From NCBI RefSeq assembly GCF_033807715.1, contig NC_084590.1, positions 34,685,505-34,749,504 on the forward strand: DNA of 64,000 nt, given 5' to 3'. This DNA is from Cololabis saira. Its lineage: Eukaryota > Chordata > Actinopteri > Beloniformes > Belonidae. Both the position numbers and the translations under genes were made by a program. Position 1 is the stretch's first letter. The number at the start of each line of letters is the position of its first letter. The notes below the pieces were generated by a model, which did not search any database, was not told where the DNA came from, and saw only the letters and a program-made list of their open reading frames with translations. Shown here one piece after another: positions 29,136-39,949 of the stretch.

Positions 29136-29747
29136 ATGTCGAAGCAGCCCCTGGGGAAGACGTTGTTGAGGAATGTAATCCGCCACACAGACGCACACAA
29201 CAAGGTGCGTTCACGCTCACGCGTTTACGGGAGGAATTGGGAAACGCTGTCATTTAATAAGAAATGTTAACCTCTTGGACCCAAGCTGTGGCTATACTTA
29301 CCTTTTAGATCTCGTGTAGCTATTTAGGGTCAAGAGGAACTAAAAAATCTAATTCTGGTGTTAAGTATGACATTTATTTACAGTATATTTTGTATTTGGT
29401 ATATAAAGTACCAGTCAGAAATTCAGACACATCTACCCATAAAAGTTGAATTTTGCGTGGCCAAACTATTGACTGGTATGGCACGATATTATACATACAC
29501 ACAAATGTGGAAGTCTGTCCAAACTTTTGGTCTGTACTGTATATAAATATATATGTATATATTATATTTATATAATTTTAAATAACATCTTTAAGCTTAT
29601 TTGAGATCTTTTAAAAGCGCTATATAAATAAAATGTATTCTTCTTCTTCTTCTTCTTCTTCTTCTTCTTCTTCTTCTTCTTCTTCTTCTTCTTCTTCTTC
29701 TTCTTCTTCTTCTTCTTCTTCTTCTTCTTCTTCTTCTTCTTCTTCTT

Positions 29748-29778
<31 letters not shown>

Positions 29779-29864
29779 TCTTTTATCATATGATACCACC
29801 AGACAGCAATCATAAGTGTCCACATTCATGTTCAAGGGCCCATTTATTTAAGTATTATAAGCAC

Positions 29865-29895
<31 letters not shown>

Positions 29896-32800
29896 TATAC
29901 ACACACACAGGTATATGACGTCCACGTACAGTATGTGCACGCCAAGCCTCAGGAGGTTTTAAGGCAAGGCAAGTTTATTTATATAGCACAATTCAACACA
30001 AGGTAAATCAAAGTGCTTTACATCAACATTAAAAGCAGCAAGACACAGTTAAACAGTAAATAAAAACATACAATGAAATAAAATGATAAGAAAAGAGGTA
30101 AAATAATAAAAAGCACAAGTTGTTAAAAAGTAAGGGCAGTATTGTACAGCAGGTAAGTATTTAATTTAAGAATACGCTTCAGTAAACAGTAATGTTTTTA
30201 GTCCTGATTTAAAGGATCTACAGTTGGAGCAGACCTCAGGTCTACAGGAAGTTTGTTCCACCGGTGAGGAGCAGAATAACTGAACGCTGCCTCACCTTGC
30301 TTGGTTCTGGTTCTTGGGAACCACAACAAACCAGATCCAGATGAACCTCAGGGGTCTGGGAGCTTCATAGGAACTAACAGATCAACCATGTATTTTGGTC
30401 CAAGACCATTCAGTGCTTTGTACACCAGCAGTAAGATTTTAAGTAAAAACTCTGTTAGATGAAACAATTTGCCGGTATTTAATCATAAACCATATTCCTT
30501 ATATAGTGTTATAATTCGCATAAATTCATTTTCTGCTACATTGTATGAATGTTTTCGTCCTGTTTACAGTACTTCTCACATAAGTCTCTCAGATAATAAT
30601 AATAATAATACTAATAATAATCAATTTTAATTATAGAGTGCTTTTAAAAGATCTCAAAGACGCTTCACAGACACAAAGATAAAACATTGAGATCAAGAAA
30701 ATTAAAAACCACAGGATAAAAAGACAAGAGGTAAAGGATAAGAAACAAATTACACATTAAAAGCTGTTCTGAAGAGGTGAGTTTTGAGATGCGATTTGAA
30801 GGTGGGTAAATCTGTGCAGTTGCAGATGTGAGTGGGGAGAGAGTTCCAGAGGGGGGGCAGCTATGGAGAAGGCTCTCCCAGGTCCGGTGCCCCAGGTCCG
30901 GTGCTTGGTTCTGAGTGGTGGAGACAGGAGGTTGTCATCGGAGGATGGGACACTGCGGGAGGGAGTGCTGGGCGGTATACCGGTTCATACCGAATACCGG
31001 TGTTTATTTTTCTTATGATAGGAATTTTTCATATACCGTAATACCGGTGAGTATGTACAGTAGCGTACACAACGTTGGGAACGCCGCGCGGCGCTACGTT
31101 CCGCAACGCTGAGCGGCGGAACGTAGCGCCACTGGACACTGTTTGTGAGGGGACTGTTTAGCAGTAGTGATGCACCGATTGTTCGGTAACCGAAATTGTT
31201 CGGCCGAAAATGGCAAAAAAACACTTTCGGTGTTCGGTGGAACAAGTGGGAAAAAAAACGAACAATTAATAACGGAATATAAGGAAATAGACTCGCCGCT
31301 CCCGTAACAGTTGCGCACCACAAACATAAATCGTTGGCCAACCAAAAAGTAACCACATAAGAATTTTACCTAACATTCACCAGGAGGTGGAACCAAAACA
31401 ACATAATGCTGGGAAATTAAAAAATGTTCAGTTTTTTATGTTCAATAAATATTTTCTACCTTGTAATTTTGTAAAAGATCAGTCAGACAACACTTAAAGT
31501 CTTTAAGTGTTGTCTGACTGATTCTCTCACTTCATTAGAATCATAAGTGCTGCCACCTCATTGTAAACGGCATCATTTTGTGAGGCCATGCAAACCTGTA
31601 TTTATACTAGTGTGGACATTAATGTTTTTCTACAATATTTCCTCCTCATTACAGTAAAATAGGCCATTCTAAGCCAATTTACTGCAGCAATTCCTTTCCA
31701 AATCATTAGAAAATGTGGTTAACACCCAGTTGTGCATGAAAAAAAAAAATACTGTGAAACCGATATAATTTTGAAAAATACTGTGATATAAATTTTTGGT
31801 CATACCGCCCAGCACTAGCGGGAGGGAGTGTGGCGGTGGAGCAGGTCGGTAAGGTAGCAGGGCGCCTGGTTGTAGAAGGCTTTGTGGGGGAGGAGGAGGA
31901 CTTTGAAGTGGATGCGTTGCGTTGAGGGACAGGGAGCCAGGGGAGTCTCTGGAGGACTATGTGGTCACGGGAGCAGGTGTGGGTGAGCAGGCGAGCGGCA
32001 GAGTTTTTTTATATGTGTTGAAGTTTATTGAGGACCTTGGAGGATGAGCCGTAGAGAATGCTGTTGCAGTAGTCGAGTCTGGATGTGATGAAGGCATGGA
32101 TGAGAGTTTCAGCGGCGGGGAAGGAGAGTGATGGGCGGAGGCGTGCAATGTTTTTCAGGTAGTGGAAGGCAGTTTTCTTGATGTAGTTGACGTGGTGTTT
32201 GAAGGAGAGGTTGTGGTCAAAGATGACTCCGAGGTTGCGGATGTGACTGGAGGGAGACAGAGTGGAATTGTCGATGGTGAGACTGAAGGTGTGAGCCGTG
32301 TTGTTGAGGGATTTGGGGCCGATGATGATCATGTCTGATTGGTCACAGTTGAGTTTGAGGAAGTTTGAATGCATCCATGATTTTATTTCAATAAGGCAGT
32401 TGGTCAGGGTGGAGTGAGTTGCGGTGGTGATGGATGAAATGTTCATCACCTACCAAATACTGAGTGCTGATTCAATACCAGTGTTATTTTATATGAAAAA
32501 AAATAAACAGTAATTGTTTTAATTAACATTGAATAAAGAATATCTACTAAATCACTTGGACAGATCTGTTTCACGTGTTTCTGACCTGGAAATCTGTCCT
32601 GCAGCTCCAAATGTTCAGTTAAAGGGTAAAAGTATTTCTGTCAATCAATCTATCTCGTGATTGATCCCTTCGTCATTGACTATCATTAGTTGCTGCCCTA
32701 ATACCAGCCCAGGTGAACAGGTGTATCATTAAATGTATTTTTGCCATTAAAAAATACAAATAAAAGTGTGATTTGAGCATAAATTATACATTGCAATTGA

Positions 32801-33042
32801 TTTCCCCAAAAAATTAAGAGTAATATTTAATGAGAGATAGTCAGTTTAAAATAAAAACACTTGGGGGACAAAGGATTATAACAAAAACTAAACATTGTAA
32901 CTTTATTATTTTAGCTTGTTCCACAACACTAACAAGACAGAAGCAGTGGTCCAATAAGTCCAGTCTGTGCACAGTTCTGAAAGGTCTAATCACACTGAAG
33001 AAGTGAGAAAACTATAGAAAACTTGCTTTATTTTTTACACAC

Positions 33043-33114
<72 letters not shown>

Positions 33115-36100
33115 CCCAGCTGCGGCATAGTGCTGTGGTTTAGTAAAACTAAAATGTTTCTCAAAGGTCAGATTAGTAGAGGAGGATGCTGAGAGAAGGG
33201 GAGATATCTATAACATGAACATTTGTCATATAACTGGGATGATTGGAGAGATGTCAGTTATACAACTGGGAATATCAAGATCAGAGTCTTTCAGGAGTCC
33301 AGGATGGATGACTTCAGCACTTAACAGCCAAAACATGTACGTTTCTCAACATAATAATGTAAAAATTAAGATCATGTCCTTGAGAAGAAATAAGGTGAAA
33401 TCTTCTCGCAGGAGGAGCGTTCTCCTCATTGTCATTATCATTTAATGATTGAAAAAATTACAAGGCAATGTCCTTATGTGATCTACAGGCTGAAATCCAG
33501 TACTGAATGGTGGTGACCATGAGGCTTTCACAGCATTGTGTTAAACTCAATTCTGAGATAAATATCACGGCATGCAGTCAGACAGAGCTCTTAAAACATG
33601 TTGGTGACCACATTTAATCACAGCTTCCATAAAAGCTAGTTAAATCTTTATAATAATAATAATAAAAAAAAAAGCTTTGCACAAACAAGTCTAGAAACAC
33701 GGCCTCTAATATATCGTTTAACTTAATGAACTAGGTAGAAATTATGTAAAAAGACAAAATAGTTAAAATGCATCTGTATTAACCAGTGTATCTTGTGGTT
33801 TGGTTCCATTTCAGATCATATTCCTTTTTAAATTTTATTGACTATTGTTTGTTCTCTATCAACTGCTTACCATTTTAGTGGCTCGTAAAATTGAGAAAAA
33901 GGCTTGTGAAACCATAAAAACTTTCTAAAACATTGTTTGATTATTTAGCTCTGGAGCAAGGTGATGAGCAAACGTAAAAAAATCAATTTAGAATGAGCAC
34001 TTTATAGAAAGCCATTTTATAAGCTTTTGAGTCAAAGATCTTTTTTTCTAACTTTAGAGTCACACATTAATATGAAGCTCAGCAGCCTTTATTGGCACAC
34101 AAAAACTTATTGAAGTAAAACAGTTAAGATTTGTTTTCATGACTTTGGGCTCTTTCCTACTGTGAGCCACAGATTTTATTTAGGAATCCAAGATAACACT
34201 CAGATGAACTCATCTGCTTTTTTCTTGATTTGCTTAATTAACTATTATAAAACCTATTACACATTTTGTCTTATTGTGACGGCAGAGACGCAATTTCTTT
34301 TGCTTTTCCCTTTTTTACGGGTCGCCGCAGCAGATCATTGTGTTCTGCATGTATTGATTTGGAATACGTTTTTATGTCGGGTGGCCTTCCTGACACAGCC
34401 CTGCTTATTTATCCGGGATTGGGACCAATACTGTGAAAGCTTAGTGGCTGGGGCAGTGAGGGCGTTATGGGTTTCAGTGGCCTGACGAGCTGGGGGGCAA
34501 TATTTTTTTGTGAGTTTGTGGGAAATTTCAGCCAATTGTCCTGTCGGTAATTCTTGAGCCTGTTGTTCAGCCTTGAATTGCAGCAAATGTGCATTGGCTG
34601 TTACTGTATGTTATGCCCATTTTGCCGTTTTCAAGGTATATCTTGATACATTACTCCTCATTTTTCAAGTATAATGTTTCATATTTAAGTGTTTATTGTA
34701 GTGTTGTCCCGATCAATCGGCCGCCCGATCGATCGGGCCCGATCACGGCATTTTCAAAACATCGGTATCGGCCAAAAAAGTATCGGGACATACCTAGTCA
34801 TTAATGTTTTTAATATATATTAAATCGTTTTATATATCGTTGCATTTAACGTCACTTCCGGTCGGCGGGTGGCCGGAAGTGATGAAGTAAGCGAAACTAA
34901 CATGGTTTACATGTTTGAATTGTGAAGTTTTATATCTGTTCATGTTGCATTAAGCTGCTGCTATTCATTTCATGCCATTCAGAATGTTGCACTAAGGTTA
35001 AGCCAAAAAGTATTTTAATTTTCTTGTGTTTGTGAGTTTGACTGGATGTCATTCAACTACCTCTTTTGAAGTTACATTTATTTATTTTTGTTATTGCACT
35101 ATTCTGCACTTTTTGTTTTAGTTTACAATTTCATGTTTTTACATTCTGTGCTGATAAGCTTTGTTGAAATACATGTCCATGTTGTTCTCCAATGGACAAT
35201 AAAGGAAACTTGGGATAATTTAGTTTTAGTCCCCCTTTTTTTTTTTATTCATTGCCAAAATGTATCTGATCGGGAAAAAGTATCGGAAATGTATCAGGAG
35301 CTAAAAAAAGTGATTGGATCGGGAAAAAATCGGGATCGGCAGATACTCAAGTGATCGAATCGAGAGCTAAAAAATCCTGATCGGGACAACCCTAGTTTAT
35401 TGCAAAAGTTAAAAAAAAAAAAAAAAAAAAGCATTTTAATTTTCTATTAAATGATTTAATTGATGATTTAAAAGTTCCTGGAGGTGCACATCAGAGATGA
35501 CCTCACCTGGTGGGTAGACACTACATCCCTGGGGCAGAGGGCCGTCCTCACCACATTCTCCAGAAGCAGCATAGAGGCATCAGGCCCAGCCGTATCTCTG
35601 TGTGCTGCGGAGGCTGTAGTGCCTCTGACTGGAGGGATGTGAGGAGAGTGGTGAGAGGACAGCACAGAGAATCATTGGGACTTCTCTCCCCTCCATTCAG
35701 GACATTGGACAGAACCCGCTCTCACCCCCATCATGGACGTTCACGCTGCTGACCTCTGGAAAGAGGTTCAAGCAGGCGCTGTAGGACCACCAGGTTCAGC
35801 TTTGTCCTCCAAGCCATCAGACTGTTATATACTTTCAAATACCCTTTCTGCTCTCGCTGTACATAAATCCTGCTCCACATTTTTGTACATATCTAATATT
35901 AATTCATGTATATTAATTTCCACTCTGCCGGCAGATTTTTGCAATGCTTGAAACTGAAAAACTGAGTCCTATGCAAACAGAATTTCGTTCTGTATACACT
36001 TCAAGCTTACTGAATGACAATAAAAGTGCCTACGCCAACGTCTAATGACTCATAAAATTAGGCCTATTAGTAGTTCAAGGTATGCACTTAAAAATTCCGA

Positions 36101-39100
36101 TGTTCAGCGTAGAAATAATTAAAGCTGCATCCTCCATCTGCTATTGGAACACATTATGGCATGGGTCTCTTCCACACATCTGTGAAGCCAACATCAATGC
36201 TGAACTAGATATACAAAGGCTTTTGAAAAGCATTCTTCCACCTATAGCTGGGTGTTTTTTTTTCTTAAAAAGCCTCCGTTCTGTCGGTAAGACCATGATA
36301 ACATGTCGCATGTGTTACAGCAGCATAGCACCAAACTAAAGTAAACAAAGAACAGGTGCTTAAATGACATCCTCTTGTCCAGACCTGTAATCAGCTTGGC
36401 ATTGAATAAAATGAAAAATACAGGTCTTGAGCAGATGAAAGCCTGTTATCAAGTATGAATGGGAAACATTTTACTTTCATAACTGCAGAAGTTGCTCTTC
36501 AGTCCCTAAACCCAAACAGAGCGTCGGCTCATTAAGACCACACAAAGACACTAACTTTCTGAAAGCTGACACAGTTGTCACCGTGCACTGAAACTTTTAT
36601 GTCTCTGCCTTTTGAAGAATCTAAGAATATGAAATAATAATTGGAAAGTTTTAACCTTCAGTTTTGTTTTAAGTTTTGATATTTAAAGAGGGGAAAAATA
36701 ATTGTTTTTGAATAAGTCTGTTGCAGCGCTTGCATCATACCAGCTCTGAAAGGTAAAAACATTTAAAAGTAGTTTCAGGTCTGAAAAGGAAATGCATTCA
36801 TACATACATGATAAAACCTATTTCTGGAGTTGATTGTATCATCCAGATATTCTCTATGGGTTTGGGAGAAAACCATTACAAAAGCTTATTATGAACATGT
36901 TCTATCGGTTACATAAACAGTCTTGATGCCCTCGTGGTCACACATCACACTGAGTCTACATTTCTAATTAAACTGATGATTTGTCTGGATAATTCTGAGC
37001 AATTCCTACTCTATTATTATGTATGCGTGGTACAATTTATAAATCCCACTGTCAGCAAACAGCTTGTTTCATCCATCACCATGCTTGTAAAGGGATTCAT
37101 TTGAATTAGTTCCTCAGTTTAACTCTTAAAACACAAAAAAATAAAGCTGTGTGTATCAATATTTATGCATGATCATGCCCACATTTGTGTCTTTGTGCTC
37201 ATGGCTGGTTGAACCCCTCAGTGCTTTCGGGGTTTCCTCTCATGATCCAAACAAACTTCTTGCAGCTGTGCATGACGATGTCTTACAAATAAACATATGA
37301 CTGAACTGAGAAACCTAGTATTTTCTTATGCTCCCTTTAACCAACAATGTTGGAAATATCTGACTTGTGCATATCTTTTATTCCCCGGGCTTGTACCGTG
37401 TCTTCATAAATACCATTAATGTTGTAAAACAAATCTAAATTTAATGTTGAAAAATGGGGGGTTGGTAAAGCAGAAGACATTCAGAGCTTTACCAATTTAT
37501 AAATTTGGCATATTTAGATTTTATCAGCTTATGTTTGGTTTTTAAAATTCATTTTATAAATTTGGATTGAATTAAAAGTTTCAATATTGTATTGGCCTGA
37601 TGTTCATTAGAGTTGTGGGCCGCTGCCCAGAGCTCTACTTAAAAGTGTCCTTCATCTACATGTTTTTGACCAGATCCAGGAGGAGATGGAGATGTGGAAA
37701 ATGCGAGGCTGGGAGATGCAGACGTCTCACCCCAAACACACTCTGGATACAGACAGTTTGAGGTAAGAACAGCAAATGTCCCAGATTAATTTGAGCCATC
37801 TAAAAACAAGTGATGACAAAAATCATTCAAGAGATAAACGGTCTGTGCTGTGATATTGATTAAATGATTGAGGACCGATGGGTGTGTTCCAGAGGGCACA
37901 TGCACTGCGATCGCGTGTCGGATCAGTCGAGGGACACGAGTCAAAGCAGAGAGCGCGGCTCGGAGCATAACGACAAGGAGGCTCGGTACTGGACCCGCAA
38001 ACTTTATGAATTTGAGGCCGGTGATCCGGACAGGTACAACACTTGATTAATTTGTTTTGCACTCTTTAGTTGTTGTTGTTTCTGCGTTCTGTGAATAAAC
38101 ATGTACCGTATTTTCTGGACTATAAGCCGCACCCGCTCTATTTAAAAAAAAATAATTAAAAAAAGACATACAAGCCGCACCTGTATATAAGCCGCATCCG
38201 CTCTATTAAAAAAAAAAAAAAAAAAAAAAAAGATATGCAAGCTGGAGATATTTATGTTGTTAGATTAGACATTTACTACATACACAGAAGTATTTTGAAC
38301 TGTAAATGATGTACATGTTTGTACCTAAATAGATCCTTCCCTAACAGTGTCTTTTAACACGGCAGCAACTTGATTAAAACGGGACAGAACCAAGAGAAAA
38401 TAACCGGTATTTATTTATCTATTTATCTGTTTGAAATCTGCTTCTACCTACTTCTATCTGCTAAAGAAGAAGTAGCGTATTCTTCTTTGCATTTATTTTG
38501 TCTTAGTTTTGATTCTAATTCCGGTTAGAGCGCCCGAGTGGTGGAAGAAAAATCCACAGAATAGTCGCACCTTTGTATAAGCCGCATGGTTCAAAACCTA
38601 TGAAAAAAGTAGCGGCTTATAGTCCAGAAAATACGGTAATTGTACTGTAATATAATCGTAGGACAGTTGCACAAGATTGCAATTTTTACACATCTCATGT
38701 GGTCAAATCACAGATGGGGACATAGTGGCTTCAAGGAGCTTTATCCGGAAGACTTTGAAAGTGGCGGGTAAGTCGTAGCAGCAACACCTGCACGCCTGAC
38801 ATCTAAACGAGTTGAACCACTCCTTAAACATGCACGTCTTAATAGTAGATGCTTTTATCTTTACTGCTCATCATCCATCCTGCTCTTTTTTCTCTTTGAG
38901 CAGAGATCTGTTGATATCAGCAGGGGGTTATTTCTCCCAGGAAAGCTTCTTCACAGTAATAGAGAATATGATTGATTTTCTCTGCTCTGCTCTCTCCTCT
39001 GTATGTTGCAGCTGAAATGTGACTTTCTTTCTTTTAATGTTGCCCATGTTTCCTTTAGAGAAGAACTTGGGGACCTGACAAAGTCCGGACACCACAAAAC

Positions 39101-39518
39101 GAAGAAGTCCAAGTCCGTCAAAGAACCAAGCCTGTCAAAAAGATCGAAAAAGTCGTCTCGAAAGAAGAAAAAGAAAAAGAGTAAGAAATCTGAAAGCAAA
39201 AAGTTGAAGAAGGATGAGTCCTCAAGCAGTGAACTCTGCAGTGATGACAGTAGCGCTGCCAAAGACAAGCAGAAGAAGAGAAAAAGGACTAAAAGTCGCC
39301 ATAAAAACAAGAAGACTTCGAAAACCAGGGAGAGAGATGAGGACAGCAGCTCAGGAGACGGAAAGGTTGAGGAAAGAAGAGTGAAACGCAATCACCGCTG
39401 TAAAAAGCGAAAGCAGGATTCGCACACTGACTCAGACTCAGGGGCATACTCCAGAAAAAAGAGGAAAGACTGGAAGGCAGCAGGCGAGGAGAACTCAGCT
39501 GATACCTCTGCAGACTGA
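29136..39518 (+). CDS. nkapd1: NKAP domain-containing protein 1 (C11orf57 homologue)
   Basis: Likely nuclear, very basic protein related to NKAP; its molecular role is poorly known. CDS exons: 29136-29204, 37674-37762, 37893-38033, 38714-38767, 39059-39518, all phase-consistent, giving 270 residues. The N-terminus ([17 protein letters not shown], then IQEEMEMWK) and the middle ([16 protein letters not shown]) match human NKAPD1. The last exon is a Lys/Ser/Arg-rich tail ([19 protein letters not shown]) with acidic Ser patches, ending SADTSAD. The start ATG is the first in an exon whose acceptor is at 29127. Intron 1 (8.5 kb) and intron 3 (38034-38713) are filled with mobile elements. A poly(A) signal follows at 39936. 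Confidence 0.9.
29380..29542. mobile_element. Tc1-like MITE remnant
   Basis: The right end TCCAAACTTTTGGTCTGTAC matches the 26718-26891 family. The left end is decayed (ACAGTATAT, then AAAGTACCAG). Confidence 0.5.
29560..29637 (+). mobile_element. L2 3' end that seeds the TTC tract
   Basis: GAGATCTTTTAAAAGCGC, then TATATAAATAAAATGTA, matches (reversed) the 3' terminus of the L2 copy at 30590. Only the tail is present. Confidence 0.6.
29638..29775 (+). repeat. (TTC)46 triplet repeat, uninterrupted
   Basis: 138 bp of perfect TTC units in nkapd1 intron 1, equal to GAA on the minus strand. It starts at the tail of an L2 3' end. Long pure GAA/TTC tracts are known to form triplexes and to be length-unstable. 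Confidence 0.97.
29862..29912. repeat. (AT)n(AC)n microsatellite
   Basis: Alternating AT followed by AC units, slightly interrupted. Confidence 0.9.
29960..30460 (-). mobile_element. LINE-derived dispersed repeat
   Basis: Begins AAGGCAAGGCAAGTTTATTT and ATATAGCACAATTCAACAC, the reversed 3' end of a family also seen at 27612 and 55990. No open frame. Confidence 0.5.
31090..31130. repeat. GC-rich perfect 15-bp hairpin
   Basis: GGCGCTACGTTCCGC (31090-31104) and its exact inverse (31116-31130), with an 11-nt loop. Confidence 0.95.
31165..31330. mobile_element. Fragment of a second hAT-like element
   Basis: TAGTGATGCACCGATTG with GTTCGGTAACCGAAA nearby is a hAT-type terminus. The other end was not found, so the right boundary is approximate. 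Confidence 0.4.
31478..31522. repeat. Perfect 22-bp inverted repeat with a 1-nt spacer
   Basis: 31478-31499 (ATCAGTCAGACAACACTTAA, then AG) pairs exactly with 31501-31522, making a cruciform-prone 45-nt palindrome. Confidence 0.95.
32450..34690. other. nkapd1 intron 1, unassigned part
   Basis: Mostly AT-rich. An (AT)n(GT)n microsatellite lies at 33046-33112. A dispersed-repeat-like stretch at about 34285-34440 has GGGTCGCCGCAGCAGATCA and TTTATCCGGGATTGGGACC. Confidence 0.55.
34699..35394. mobile_element. Non-autonomous hAT element with perfect 8-bp TSD GTTTATTG
   Basis: Ends TAGTGTTGTCCCGATC and GATCGGGACAACCCTA. GTTTATTG precedes (34691-34698) and follows (35395-35402). 696 bp, no transposase; the interior ends in further GATCGG-type subterminal repeats. 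Confidence 0.85.
35475..36035 (+). mobile_element. LINE 3' end fragment
   Basis: Starts in decayed coding sequence (LEVHISDDLTWW readable) and ends with AATTTCGTTCTGTATACAC and GAATGACAATAAAAG, a classic retrotransposon 3' terminus. Clade unresolved. Confidence 0.5.
36036..37673. other. nkapd1 intron 1, 3' part
   Basis: AT-rich intronic sequence. No repeat boundary or exon identified. Confidence 0.5.
38104..38638. mobile_element. DNA transposon with TACCGTATTTTC ends, in nkapd1 intron 3
   Basis: Ends TACCGTATTTTCTGGACTAT and ATAGTCCAGAAAATACGGTA are exact inverse copies. Inside, AAGCCGCA-type motifs recur next to A-runs. A related end occurs at 63187. Confidence 0.75.
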
Positions 39519-39935
39519 TGCACAGCTAACAACCAGGAAAACAACTGCAGATCCTTTCATTCACCTCAGCTGCACAGAGGACTCTTCACGGTGGGGCTGT
39601 TCTGTTCTTGTATTTTGTTCGACATCAACATACCTGCGCTGTCGGTGCTCCGCATGGGTGCTCCGAGGAGCCAGATCTCATCAGTTCTGCAGTGCGTTCA
39701 GCATGGAGAGGGGAGGGTGTGGCTCCCACCACCTGCCTCGTCAGGACTCCGCTGAGCTCCAGGCTCCAGGCAACAGCCTCACATTTCTACCCTCAAACAG
39801 TTTTTATCTTATTTTGGAGATAAAACAGTAAAATTATGCAACTTGATGATGGGAGACTATGCATTTTGCTTTTAATCCTGTTTTTTAGACTTTTACATTT
39901 TAATATTTGTATTTAACATATTTCCACAGGGCAAA

Positions 39936-39941
39936 AATAAA
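39936..39941 (+). terminator. nkapd1: nkapd1 poly(A) signal
   Basis: AATAAA, 418 bp after the stop codon. Confidence 0.6.
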
Positions 39942-39949
39942 CTGGTTTT

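Larger units (their letters stand above)
30963..31817. mobile_element. hAT element with 8-bp TSD GCGGGAGG, inside the L2
   Basis: Ends are GAGTGCTGGGCGGTATACC and GGTCATACCGCCCAGCACTA. GCGGGAGG lies on both sides (30955-30962 and 31818-31825). No transposase frame. It contains two hairpins and the end of another hAT-like element. Confidence 0.8.
30590..32449 (-). mobile_element. L2-like LINE, split by a hAT element
   Basis: Minus-strand frame 32449-32009 encodes reverse-transcriptase sequence ([47 protein letters not shown]). The 3' end at about 30590 has an (ATT)n tail. The body is interrupted at 30963-31817. It lies antisense in nkapd1 intron 1. Confidence 0.75.

Noticed and set aside
29568..29825. 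Poly-Ser (+) and poly-Lys (-) proteins
   Set aside because: They are translations of the (TTC)46 microsatellite.
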